DNA from: Myxococcales bacterium
GTDB taxonomy: Bacteria; Myxococcota_A; UBA9160; SMWR01
Assembly: GCA_022561775.1 (NCBI GenBank)
Contig: JADFQO010000016.1
Coordinates: 1 to 59,985, forward strand
Direction of reading: 5' to 3'
Length of the DNA stretch: 59,985 nt
The notes below the pieces were generated by a model. That model saw only the letters and a list, made by a program, of their open reading frames with translations. It was not told the DNA's origin and did not search any database. Made by a program: the position numbers and the translations under genes. Shown one piece after another: positions 53,299 through 59,985 of this stretch. Position 1 is the stretch's first letter; each line of letters starts with the position of its first letter.

Positions 53299-53302
53299 CG
53301 GC

Positions 53303-54184
53303 TCAGGAAGTAGGGAGTGTGTGTTGTCCGTCGAGCGTCAGAAGCGAACCGTAGAGGTCGGGACGTCGGTCTCGAAATACACCCCACGAGCGCCGATAGA
53401 GGCGTACCTCGTCGAGGTCGATCGTCGCGGTGAGAACGATTTCGCTCTTTCGGTCCGCGCTTTTCACGATCGCGCCCAGATGGTCGGTGATGAGCGACGA
53501 GCCGTAGAATTCCATCTCGACGGCGTTGCTCGACTCTTTGCCGATCCGATTAGACGCAATCACGGGTATGATGTTTGCCGCCGCATGTCCGCGCATCACG
53601 GTCTGCCAGTGATCCTTGCTGTCGAGATCCGGTGAGTAGACTTCGCTGCCGATGGCCGTCGGATACAACAACAGTTCAGCGCCCTTCAACACCATCGCGC
53701 GCGCCGCCTCTGGAAACCACTGGTCCCAGCAGATGCCGACGCCAATGCGCGCGTAGCGCGTGTCGACGGCTTGAAACCCGGTGTCACCCGGGGTGAAGTA
53801 GAACTTCTCTTCGTAACTCGGGAAGTCTGGGATGTGGCTCTTGCGGTAGTGGCCCGCGATGCTGCCGTCGGCGTCCACGATTGCGACGGCGTTGTAGTGT
53901 GCGGGACCCGCTCGCTCGAAGAAAGACACGGGCAGGACCACTTCTCGCTCTCTAGCGACCTTTTGCATGCGCTGGATGGTCGGTTGCTCGTCGATCGGAT
54001 GGGCGAGGTCGAAGTGTTTGGTCTGCTCGTCGATGCAAAAGTACGGCGTTTCGAACAGTTCCTGAAGCAGGATGATCTGCGCGCCCTCGTCTGCAGCCTG
54101 GTGTACCAGCGCTTCCGCTCTCGCGACATTGGCTTCGATGTCCCAGCTGCAGCGCATCTGGGTACAGGCGACGGTGACTTGCAT
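53303..54184 (-). CDS. aguB: N-carbamoylputrescine amidase
   Basis: A 293-residue nitrilase-superfamily enzyme. The catalytic triad is visible: Glu in LLQELFETPYF, Lys in RKSHIPDFPSYEEKFYF and Cys in GVGICWDQWFPEAARAM. These contexts are characteristic of N-carbamoylputrescine amidase, which releases putrescine, ammonia and carbon dioxide. GGAG lies six bases before the ATG. It leads the agu operon. Confidence 0.94.
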   Translation of the reverse strand: MQVTVACTQMRCSWDIEANVARAEALVHQAADEGAQIILLQELFETPYFCIDEQTKHFDLAHPIDEQPTIQRMQKVAREREVVLPVSFFERAGPAHYNAVAIVDADGSIAGHYRKSHIPDFPSYEEKFYFTPGDTGFQAVDTRYARIGVGICWDQWFPEAARAMVLKGAELLLYPTAIGSEVYSPDLDSKDHWQTVMRGHAAANIIPVIASNRIGKESSNAVEMEFYGSSLITDHLGAIVKSADRKSEIVLTATIDLDEVRLYRRSWGVFRDRRPDLYGSLLTLDGQHTLPTS

Positions 54185-54218
54185 GCGAATCTCCAGCCGA
54201 GGAGGTACAATAGATACT

Positions 54219-54232
54219 CGTGTTAACTCGAC
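54219..54232. promoter_or_regulatory. Candidate operator palindrome upstream of aguB
   Basis: TCGTGTTAACTCGA is symmetric (TCG-N-GTTAAC-N-CGA) and lies 35 bases before the aguB start, in the expected promoter region. The size and position suit a TetR-family operator for the operon's own regulator. This is a prediction from symmetry and position only. Confidence 0.5.
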
Positions 54233-54328
54233 TTTAGCGAGATGTCAACGACCCGAGCGCCGCTCCCGATCGGAGTGATCCGGCAGAGCGCCGCGGCAGG
54301 GTCCCCGTGCGGCCGCTTGCCGGGTCCT

Positions 54329-54751
54329 CTACGTCTTGTTCTCTTCAATGATCAGAACTTCAACCGTATCCTTGGGGCCGATATACCAGCAGGCAAGCAT
54401 GCCCGTGATGCTGACGATGATGGAGCCGAATAGCGCGGACGAGAACCCCGCAACCGAAAATCCTGGCACAAGAAAGGCCGACAAACCGAGCATGGCCGCA
54501 TTCACGATGAAAAGGAAAAAGCCCAGAGTGATGAGCGTAAATGGAATGGTCAAAAGGATGACGAGGGGCCTGATGACTGCGTTGACACCGCCCAGGACGA
54601 ATGCTGCAAAGAATAGAGAGGGTACACCGGAGAATTCGATTCCAGACACTAGTTTTGACGCGATTAGCAATCCGATGGAAGTGACCAGCAGCCGTGCCCA
54701 GAAGCCAATCAAATTTCTTCCCCTACGCGAATAGACATCCGCAATTCGCAT
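54329..54751 (-). CDS. Phage-holin-4-superfamily membrane protein
   Basis: A 140-residue protein from the ATG at 54751 with four hydrophobic segments. The signature VLGGVNAVIRPLVILLTIPF followed by LGFFLFIVNAAML is that of the phage holin family 4 / YvlD-like proteins, which are common chromosomal membrane proteins and usually not phage-borne. Function unknown. It marks the left flank of the integron array. Confidence 0.85.
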   Translation of the reverse strand: MRIADVYSRRGRNLIGFWARLLVTSIGLLIASKLVSGIEFSGVPSLFFAAFVLGGVNAVIRPLVILLTIPFTLITLGFFLFIVNAAMLGLSAFLVPGFSVAGFSSALFGSIIVSITGMLACWYIGPKDTVEVLIIEENKT

Positions 54752-54836
54752 GCCGCCGAATTGCTGAGAGCTCGGTGAGAAGTGCGAACGAGAGCAATCT
54801 GCTGTGTAACCCCGTGTCCACGTTATCGGGCGAAGA

Positions 54837-55085
54837 TCAGCCTTCGACATAACCGACAGGCGAAGAGGAGCACCCTTCAGCATACGGCCGAGTGCCTGCT
54901 TCGAGGAAGCCGCCCAGCCTGCCATCCTCGCGTTCAGCGACAAGGGTTATCGTGGCGCCGACTGTGCCCGAGAAGAACCTATCGATCTCGATCTCGTGGT
55001 CGGCGCGACACGATTCCGGCCAAAAGCTCGAACGCATACGGAGCCATTCAGCCTTGTCTCGGAGATCCACAGGGCGAATCTTCAC
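54837..55085 (-). pseudogene. Truncated aminoglycoside 6'-N-acetyltransferase-like GNAT, last cassette
   Basis: The 82 residues match the N-terminal half of AAC(6')-type acetyltransferases: MKIRPVDLRDKAEWLRMRSS, GRLGGFLEAGTRPYAEGC and SPVGYVEG. The protein stops at the point where family members continue with a Trp-containing strand and the acetyl-CoA-binding R-x-x-G-x-G/A loop. Sequence after the stop shows no GNAT similarity in any frame. No attC lies to its left. It starts 17 bases from attC A, so it is the distal cassette, cut by a deletion at the array boundary. Confidence 0.75.
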
Positions 55086-55101
55086 TGGGCCTCCGCGGTG
55101 C

Positions 55102-55234
55102 GGCTAACGTCTGGGCGCTCAGCTGCACCAAACAGGCTAACCGTTAGCGCTGGGGCAGGAGCGCTCGCTGCCAAATCGTACCATGGATCGACTGGGCTCG
55201 GCTGTTCGGTATCAGCTGCAGTGCATTGTTAGTT
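55102..55234 (-). repeat. attC site A
   Basis: Left core GGCTAAC at 55102-55108, right core GTTAGTT at 55228-55234, total 133 bases. Internal arms GCGCTCAGCTG and CAGCTGCAGTGC pair with one extra base in the right arm. An inner palindrome GCTAACCGTTAGC is present. It separates the GNAT fragment from the rhodanese cassette. Both cores are slightly degenerate. Confidence 0.8.
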
Positions 55235-55244
55235 GGCCGGCGAA

Positions 55245-55643
55245 CTATCGCGTGCTTTCGATGGGAAGGTCAGCCGCCTGCCAAGCCGCGAGGCCTCCCT
55301 CGAGATGAAATATCTTCTCGTAGCCTGCAGCGAGAAGCGCAGACTCACCCTTTCGGGCGCGCGGCCCGACCATGCAATAGAGGGCGACACCGTGGGGTGC
55401 GTCAATCTCAGCGATGCGCTGCGCCACCTGGTCGAAAGGGACGTTCACGGCACCAGGGATGTGGCCTGAGGCGTACTCGTCGGGGGTGCGCACGTCGATG
55501 ACAACGGGCGCGGCTTCCGATTCGCGCCGCTCGTGGAGCTCAACGGCGCTGATGCTGACGACCTTGGTGGAGTCGGGACCCTGTGCGAACGTCGCGGTGG
55601 CCACCAAGGCGCCGAGGACCACTGCGATGGCAAAACGACACAT
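55245..55643 (-). CDS. Periplasmic rhodanese-domain sulfurtransferase (cassette)
   Basis: A 132-residue protein from the ATG at 55643, with AGGAG upstream. A signal peptide ends ATATFA-Q near residue 21. The rhodanese domain shows VVIDVRTPDEYASGHIPGAV, the active-site Cys in ALYCMVGPRA and the C-terminal LEGGLAAWQ. Rhodaneses transfer sulfane sulfur; an exported single-domain form may act in thiol or cyanide handling. It occupies the cassette between attC A and B. Confidence 0.9.
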   Translation of the reverse strand: MCRFAIAVVLGALVATATFAQGPDSTKVVSISAVELHERRESEAAPVVIDVRTPDEYASGHIPGAVNVPFDQVAQRIAEIDAPHGVALYCMVGPRARKGESALLAAGYEKIFHLEGGLAAWQAADLPIESTR

Positions 55644-55661
55644 CCACTTCTCCTCTTCGGA

Positions 55662-55794
55662 CGCTAACGTCTGTGCGCTCAGCCGCACCGAACAGGGCTA
55701 ACCGTTAGCTCTGGGACGACAGCGCTCGCCGCCAGATTGTACCACGGAACGATTGGGCATCCTGTTTCGTATCGGCTGCAGTGCCTTGTCAGGT
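55662..55794 (-). repeat. attC site B
   Basis: Left core CGCTAAC at 55662-55668, right core GTCAGGT at 55788-55794 (a C in place of the second T), total 133 bases. The interior is nearly identical to sites A, C and F, including the GCTAACCGTTAGC palindrome. Confidence 0.82.
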
Positions 55795-55806
55795 GGCAGC
55801 AGCCGA

Positions 55807-56316
55807 TTAGGAGTTCGGTTCCTCGAGGACCGCTAGAAAGAGCCACGCCGCAGCAAAGCCGGCGATGCAGAGAAACAGCAGCAGACCTGTGAGATAGGCC
55901 GCACTTGCGATGCGCCCGGTAACGCCGGACGCGTTCAAGACAAGGACTACTTCGGCCAACCCGATCAGGCCGAACGTCACCACGCGTCGAAGCGAGCTGA
56001 TGGGTACCGCTTCCCTAAAAAGGGGGCGCGCATGGAGTAGGAGTGCCAAGAAATTGATGCCTCCCGCTAGCGCCAGGAGGGCACTGGAGAGACGCCAAAC
56101 GACCGATTCGCGCAGACCGTAACGGAAGAGCACCAACGGAATCATGGAGAACGCGACGACGAGCAGGCTATTGGTAAGCATTCCCCTGAATCGCATCGCG
56201 ACAATGCGGGGATCAGCTCGTGAGGATCTACGGCCGAGGATCGTGACGAGACTGGCGAAGCCCGCAAAGGCAACCGCTAGCTCCGCCGTCGTGAGCAGGA
56301 TGTCCACCTCCGGCAC
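55807..56316 (-). CDS. Small integral membrane protein of unknown function (cassette)
   Basis: A 169-residue protein with a GTG start 18 bases from attC C. It has five hydrophobic segments and little else: an N-terminal LLTTAELAVAFAGFASLVTI helix and a C-terminal helix ending just before a polar tail. The N-terminal pattern resembles uncharacterised bacterial membrane proteins often found as orphans. No catalytic motif. Cassette between attC B and C. Confidence 0.75.
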   Translation of the reverse strand: MPEVDILLTTAELAVAFAGFASLVTILGRRSSRADPRIVAMRFRGMLTNSLLVVAFSMIPLVLFRYGLRESVVWRLSSALLALAGGINFLALLLHARPLFREAVPISSLRRVVTFGLIGLAEVVLVLNASGVTGRIASAAYLTGLLLFLCIAGFAAAWLFLAVLEEPNS

Positions 56317-56333
56317 GTAGCCTCCACGCGTCC

Positions 56334-56466
56334 GCCTAACGTCTTGGCGCTCAGCCGCACCGAACAGGGCTAACCGTTGGCTCTGGGGCTGAACCGCACG
56401 CAGCCAGATTGTACCATGGATCGATTAGGCATCCTGTTTCGTGTCGGCTGCAGTGCCTTGTCAGGT
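56334..56466 (-). repeat. attC site C
   Basis: Left core GCCTAAC at 56334-56340, right core GTCAGGT at 56460-56466, total 133 bases. Interior nearly identical to sites B and F. Confidence 0.83.
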
Positions 56467-56485
56467 GCACGAACCTGGCATGGGG

Positions 56486-57592
56486 CTAGAAGAGCACGGT
56501 CGCTGCTCCAAAAATGACCAGAATGAGCCCGAAATAGGTCAGAGGAAAGATCCATCGACAGCGGTGATCGATCAGATCTCCAAGCTCATAGCTTCCCCTC
56601 TTGTCCAGCCCGCCCACCACCAGATTGACAACGACCGTCGCGCTCATGGTCAGGAAGCTGATATTCAAGAAGGCATGCATTAGAGTAAAATACGAGATGC
56701 GCGGCAGGACATCCCCCATGACCAATTGGTAGGCGACGCCTGTCAGTATTCCGATGAACGAAACACTGATCCGATCGCCAAGGGACGATCGATCCATCCA
56801 GAACACCGAGAACGAGAGCAACACGATGACCGCAAGGGGAAAGGTGACCAGTCGACTGATATAGAATGAGTTCCGCTCGACATCGATGCTCACAACGAAC
56901 GCTGAAGAAACACGTCGGCGTCCGGCGTAGGATGTAGAGCGCTCCCGTATCGACGTTCCGGATCCTGTGATGGCCCATTGGGGAGTTCGGACTGCGCTGC
57001 CCAAGACGGAACCTTCGGACGCAGAATCCGCCTGCAATAGGATCTCATCCCGATCAAAACCCAACACTTCAAAAACGGCTTCGAGGCGATGATCGTCGAA
57101 CGGAAACCACCTCATGTCTAACTCGATTTCCGCAGCGGCATTAATCGTCTGGATTAGGGTCGAGGCTCCGTCCGGTTGTATGCGCAGTACAACTCCGCTC
57201 TTCTGGTACAAGCCTGATTCGTTGACCAGAACAACCTGTGGATACCAGCCTGTCGAGAGTTCGTTGAACTGATAGTCGCCCTGGAAGACCTTCTCGTCCG
57301 CGATGGAAGACGCCTCGAAGGCCTGGCGTGGATCGTTCCATGTCAGCGTAAGTACACCGGTGAACTCGAATTTCTCCGCTACATCGTCGATTTCATTGAT
57401 GTCATGAATCTCAAAGGCCACCCGCACCACCACGGGGCCAGTATCTCTCGGCGGTGCAAGTAGAAAGGCGGGGTTCCCTTCTGTTCGTAAAGGATCGTCC
57501 GCTGTCACGGGGATGGAGTCGGCGGCAGACCCCCACGTTCCAGGCACCAGCGCGGCCAATAGAACCACAGCCTTTGTCGTGAGCCTACGCAT
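56486..57592 (-). CDS. Pentameric ligand-gated ion channel homologue (cassette)
   Basis: A 368-residue protein with an N-terminal signal peptide (to about residue 24), an extracellular beta-sandwich of about 210 residues and four C-terminal membrane helices (about 245-265, 272-292, 302-325, 347-367). The sandwich has the superfamily's RWFPFDDHRLEAVFE loop (the Cys-loop position, without cysteines as usual in bacteria) and LTLTWNDPR. Helix one begins ISRLVTFPLAVIVLL after the pre-M1 arginine region. It should form a pentameric channel in the inner membrane, opened by an unknown ligand. Confidence 0.88.
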   Translation of the reverse strand: MRRLTTKAVVLLAALVPGTWGSAADSIPVTADDPLRTEGNPAFLLAPPRDTGPVVVRVAFEIHDINEIDDVAEKFEFTGVLTLTWNDPRQAFEASSIADEKVFQGDYQFNELSTGWYPQVVLVNESGLYQKSGVVLRIQPDGASTLIQTINAAAEIELDMRWFPFDDHRLEAVFEVLGFDRDEILLQADSASEGSVLGSAVRTPQWAITGSGTSIRERSTSYAGRRRVSSAFVVSIDVERNSFYISRLVTFPLAVIVLLSFSVFWMDRSSLGDRISVSFIGILTGVAYQLVMGDVLPRISYFTLMHAFLNISFLTMSATVVVNLVVGGLDKRGSYELGDLIDHRCRWIFPLTYFGLILVIFGAATVLF

Positions 57593-57719
57593 CTCGCGCC
57601 ATCTTCAATCTGCTCGGTTTCGGTGATCTCGGTAGGTTCACGAAGGTTGGACGAATAAACGAGATGCTGGCACGATGCTCCAAATTTGCAAATAGAACGA
57701 CGATGCGCTCATCCGTGTA

Positions 57720-57852
57720 ACCTAACGTATGGGCGCTCAGCTGCCGTGCCCGCTGCAGCGGCTGGCTCGAAGCGCCCAAGTTGGAATTCCAGACACTACC
57801 ACGGAACGATTGGAACGCGCTGTGCCACGTCAGCTGCAACGCTTTGTTAGAC
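57720..57852 (-). repeat. attC site D
   Basis: Left core ACCTAAC at 57720-57726, right core GTTAGAC at 57846-57852, total 133 bases. Arms match the other sites, but the centre differs and resembles site G. The right core contains the stop codon of the next gene (GTC TAA C on the minus strand), a classic cassette arrangement. Confidence 0.85.
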
Positions 57853-58255
57853 GGCCTTCCTGAGCTCGCGTAGCTCGCCGTAGCTCACTCCTGAACCGCC
57901 GCACACGATCAGAAGGATATTCCGAGCTTCTCGCAACACCTCGACGCCCTTGTACACGAGCGCAAGGGCGGCTCCGCAGGCGGGCTCCACGACGACGCGG
58001 TGATCGTCGGCGAACAGGAGGCAAGCATCGACCGCCTCCCGGTCAGTGACGACGTACGGTACGACCTTCAATCGGCGGCTGACCTCGAGCGCCTGCTTGG
58101 CGACCTTCTTCGCGCCGAGGCTCGTGGCCACACTCGATATTCTCTCTAGCTCCACCAATTCCCCCGCTCGTACGGTCTGGTAGAAGGAATCTGCGCCGGC
58201 CCAGAGCGAGCGACTCAATCAGGGGCGTCTCAAGATGAAGTTGGTCAACTTTCAT
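57847..58255 (-). pseudogene. Serine/threonine dehydratase-like gene with internal deletion and frameshift (cassette)
   Basis: From the ATG at 58255 the first about 20 residues (KVDQLHLETPLIESLALG) match the start of PLP-dependent serine dehydratases. The frame then shifts and continues directly with the family's C-terminal region: GADSFYQTVRAGELVELERI, SSVATSLGAKKV, VVEPACGAALALVY and IVCGGSGVSYGEL. The roughly 180 residues between, including the PLP-lysine segment, are missing. The glycine-rich phosphate-binding part survives only in the C-terminal GGSG. Its stop lies inside attC D. The broken gene fills the cassette between sites D and E. Confidence 0.8.
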
Positions 58256-58271
58256 GCGACTACGCAAGGCC

Positions 58272-58396
58272 GTTTAACGAATCGGGGATAAGCTGCCGGC
58301 CCGCCGCCGATGGCGACCAGGCAGCCATGCTCGCCGCCAGAAGGCTACCAAAGTTGGCCCAAGCGATGGCTGGTCAGCTTCATCGCCTTGTTAGAC
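58272..58396 (-). repeat. attC site E
   Basis: Left core GTTTAAC at 58272-58278, right core GTTAGAC at 58390-58396, both matching the RYYYAAC/GTTRRRY consensus. At 125 bases it is the shortest and most divergent site, yet its arms pair as in the others (AAGCTG with CAGCTT, one extra base on the right). Confidence 0.8.
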
Positions 58397-58414
58397 TGCA
58401 GCCCACCCGATGTC

Positions 58415-59155
58415 TCAGAGGACGATTTCGAGGCCATCGTGCGCCGTCTCGACGTCGAGCTCGGGTAAGTGAGCAAGCATGTCGGAACTCATGTGAGTGA
58501 GAACCATACGTTTGCACTTGAGCTCCGAGCGATGCTGCATGAGCGTTGAGTAGTCGAGATGAAACGGAACATGCTTCTCGTAGGAGTACGACTCGCAGAT
58601 GAAAAGATCCGCGCCCAAGGCGGCGATGGCCAGGCGATCCGTCCACGCGGTGTCGCCTGAGTACGTGACGATTCGCCCGTCGATCTCGACGCGAAGAGCG
58701 TAAGGAGGTGCACCGCACGCGTGAAGCACTTCGAAGGGGGTTACCTTGAGGGGGCCTACCGAAGTGGGAACCCCCTCCGGAAGCTCCTGAAACTGGACCT
58801 CGAACTTCCGCCGCGCGCCCGACGACCCAGGGAAGAAGACCTCCATCGCCTCGGTCACGCGAGTCTTCAGCCCGGGGGGACCGGCCACCTGGAGGCGATC
58901 GGCACGACCGGAGAACTGCCCATCGAGGATGAAGAACGGAAGTCCACCGAAGTGATCGCCGTGTAGGTGAGTGATGAGGATCGTGTCGATATCGTTGGGG
59001 TCGACCCCCGCCCCCTTCATCGCGATGAGCGATGACGCGCCGCAATCAAGGAGGTAGGAGTACTCGGTGGCCTCGACGAGGATGCACGTCTGTAGGCGAC
59101 CGCCGCTCCCAAACGCGTCTCCGCTTCCCAGAAACCGGACCCGTACAGTTGCCAT
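58415..59155 (-). CDS. Metallo-beta-lactamase-fold hydrolase, RNase Z-like (cassette)
   Basis: A 246-residue protein starting 17 bases from attC F. The zinc motif is ITHLHGDHFGG (HxHxDH), preceded by RFLGSGDAFGSGGR, the N-terminal pattern of the RNase Z/ElaC and arylsulfatase-like branch, with later metal ligands in TYSGDTAWTD and LTHMS. The long exosite arm of true RNase Z is not seen, so a phosphodiesterase or other ester hydrolase is as likely as tRNA processing. Confidence 0.88.
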   Translation of the reverse strand: MATVRVRFLGSGDAFGSGGRLQTCILVEATEYSYLLDCGASSLIAMKGAGVDPNDIDTILITHLHGDHFGGLPFFILDGQFSGRADRLQVAGPPGLKTRVTEAMEVFFPGSSGARRKFEVQFQELPEGVPTSVGPLKVTPFEVLHACGAPPYALRVEIDGRIVTYSGDTAWTDRLAIAALGADLFICESYSYEKHVPFHLDYSTLMQHRSELKCKRMVLTHMSSDMLAHLPELDVETAHDGLEIVL

Positions 59156-59171
59156 GATTCCTCGCGCTGCG

Positions 59172-59305
59172 GTCTAACGTATTGGCGCTCAGCCGCACCG
59201 AACAGGGCTAACCGTTAGCTCTGGGTCGGGATCGCTGGCCGCCAGATTGTACCATGGAACGATTGGACTGTCCTGTTTAGTGTCGTCTGCAGTTCCTTGT
59301 TAGGC
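59172..59305 (-). repeat. attC site F
   Basis: Left core GTCTAAC at 59172-59178, right core GTTAGGC at 59299-59305, both perfect to consensus; 134 bases. Interior matches sites A, B and C including the GCTAACCGTTAGC palindrome. Confidence 0.87.
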
Positions 59306-59329
59306 GCACTTCTGAAATTGAATATCTCT

Positions 59330-59731
59330 TCAGAGTTTACGGGCTCTCGGGGTCTCGGAAAGCTCGCACAGCGAACCGCTGGGGGAAAGAAATCGAGCTG
59401 TTTGCTGGCCTCACGGCTCAACCTTCAGCCCCTGAACGACAGGAACCTCTGTGGAGCGAAGAGAATTCTCCGCAGCTTTAACAGAATCGACCTCGAATCC
59501 GATCGAGAAGCCCAGTGGAATACGCTCGATCTGGGAAGGATCGCCGAAGACCAGCTCAGCCGCCTTCGATCGAAGCCAGATGCCAAAGTGGGGGATGCCG
59601 GAGATTGCTACGGTTGCGTAGCTTTCGCCGGGCTTGTGATTGACCTTGAGTCCAAGGTCATTGCGATAAAATTGAACAGCGGCTTCGATGTCTTCGACAA
59701 CTTCCGCGACCCCAGCGACATGTCGAATCAT
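59330..59731 (-). pseudogene. Glyoxalase/VOC-family protein interrupted by an in-frame TGA (cassette)
   Basis: From the ATG at 59731 (GGAGG about six bases upstream) a VOC domain begins: MIRHVAGVAEVVEDIEAAVQ, DLGLKVNHKPG and GIPHFGIWLRS. At 59411-59413 a TGA interrupts the frame after VEP. The same frame then continues for 26 codons with GQQTARFLSPSGSLCELSET, the normal end of this family, before TGA at 59330. The internal TGA stands where relatives have Trp (PWG), so a single TGG to TGA change probably broke the gene. The intact reading also ends at the expected 25 bases from attC F. Confidence 0.8.
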
Positions 59732-59760
59732 CAAATCCTCCGATTGGATACCCACTGGGG

Positions 59761-59890
59761 CGCTAACGTCTGGGCGCTCAGCTGCCGGACCCGCTGGCCG
59801 GGTGGCTCGGAGCGCCCGGTTCAATGCCAAATTCTACCACGGATCGATTGGAATGCGCTGTAGCCGGTCAGCTACAGTGCCTTGTTAGGT
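59761..59890 (-). repeat. attC site G
   Basis: Left core CGCTAAC at 59761-59767, right core GTTAGGT at 59884-59890, 130 bases. The centre resembles site D (GCTGCCGGACCCGCTGGCCGG and related). It is the most proximal site in the window; the cassette to its right is outside. Confidence 0.85.
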
Positions 59891-59904
59891 GGAACTCGGG
59901 TACG

Positions 59905-59947
59905 GTCCGGGCACATCCTTTACAGAAGTCCGGGCACATCCTTTACA
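59905..59947. repeat. Tandem 20-base direct repeat at the window edge
   Basis: GTCCGGGCACATCCTTTACA occurs at 59905-59924 and again at 59928-59947, three bases apart, just after attC G. Such a word could be an insertion-sequence end, but the sequence stops before any transposase can be seen. Confidence 0.6.
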
Positions 59948-59985
59948 CTTTTTCATTCCCGGTGATCTTACCGGTTTGCAGGTCG

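Larger units (their letters stand above)
54837..59890 (-). mobile_element. Integron gene-cassette array (seven attC-like sites)
   Basis: Seven long repeats of 125-134 bases each begin with a (N)CTAAC- or TTTAAC-type core and end with a GTTAG- or GTCAG-type core, the R-box pair of attC recombination sites, and fold into imperfect hairpins. Between them lie single genes, all on the minus strand, each starting 17-30 bases from one site (127 bases for the channel gene) and stopping 10-25 bases from the next or inside it. Six sites are near-copies of each other, as in sedentary chromosomal integrons. No integrase is in the window; orientation predicts attI and intI to the right of 59985. Confidence 0.88.

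Noticed and set aside
54329..54751. Holin-family gene as evidence of a prophage
   Set aside because: This holin superfamily is common on bacterial chromosomes, and no other phage gene is nearby.
59411..59413. Selenocysteine or Trp recoding of TGA in the VOC cassette
   Set aside because: Many genes in the window end with TGA used as a normal stop, and the position is a Trp in relatives, not a Cys; a nonsense mutation or read error is simpler.
55102..59890. Regularly spaced repeats suggestive of a CRISPR-like array
   Set aside because: Repeats are about 130 bases with attC cores and flank whole genes; there are no short repeats with spacers and no cas genes.

Overview
The window is G+C-rich DNA from a Gram-negative bacterium. 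Evidence for an outer membrane includes lipoprotein signals, a LolA-like carrier, a TonB C-terminal protein and an RND/MMPL exporter. GTG and TTG starts are common and genes often overlap by four bases. The gene mix suggests an environmental deltaproteobacterial-type lineage (Myxococcota, Desulfobacterota or Binatota), but no marker here fixes the phylum.

Layout. 1-5.1 kb: a secreted subtilase cut by the window edge, a lipoprotein, a hypothetical gene, a damaged IS3-family element and a tRNA-Arg. 5.2-9.3 kb: an MgtC-like protein, a site-2 protease pair, an amine-oxidase remnant, and a small TonB-like gene behind a cobalamin riboswitch. 9.4-38.0 kb: about 29 genes of an aryl-polyene-type biosynthetic cluster. 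38.1-41.0 kb: two small exported proteins, a MATE transporter and an SDR. 41.1-48.7 kb: an SbcC/SbcD-like pair, zinc-free-type ribosomal proteins L28, L31 and S14, and valS. 48.9-54.8 kb: a decayed methyltransferase, a GFA protein, a DNA glycosylase, an agmatine-to-putrescine operon (aguB, MFS, aguA, tetR) and a holin-family membrane protein. 54.8-59.9 kb: a chromosomal integron cassette array with seven attC-like sites.

The biosynthetic cluster has an aromatic amino acid ammonia-lyase to make the aryl starter, ligases, four carrier proteins, two ketosynthases plus a chain-length-factor-like protein, a ketoreductase and two hotdog dehydratases for the polyene chain. PlsC-like and LpxL-like acyltransferases, a family-2 glycosyltransferase, LolA, DUF3261 and an MMPL exporter would lipidate and export the product. 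Unusual additions are three flavoproteins with halogenase-type motifs, a CrtI-like oxidoreductase, and a carrier-protein/condensation-domain/flavoprotein/ligase block that looks like a free-standing NRPS-type module. PlsC, LpxL and the COG4648-like membrane protein each occur twice, once in each arm.

In the integron array every gene lies on the minus strand, starts 17-30 bases after one attC site (127 for one gene) and ends close to or inside the next. Two of the six complete cassettes are broken, and the last cassette is cut short at the left boundary.
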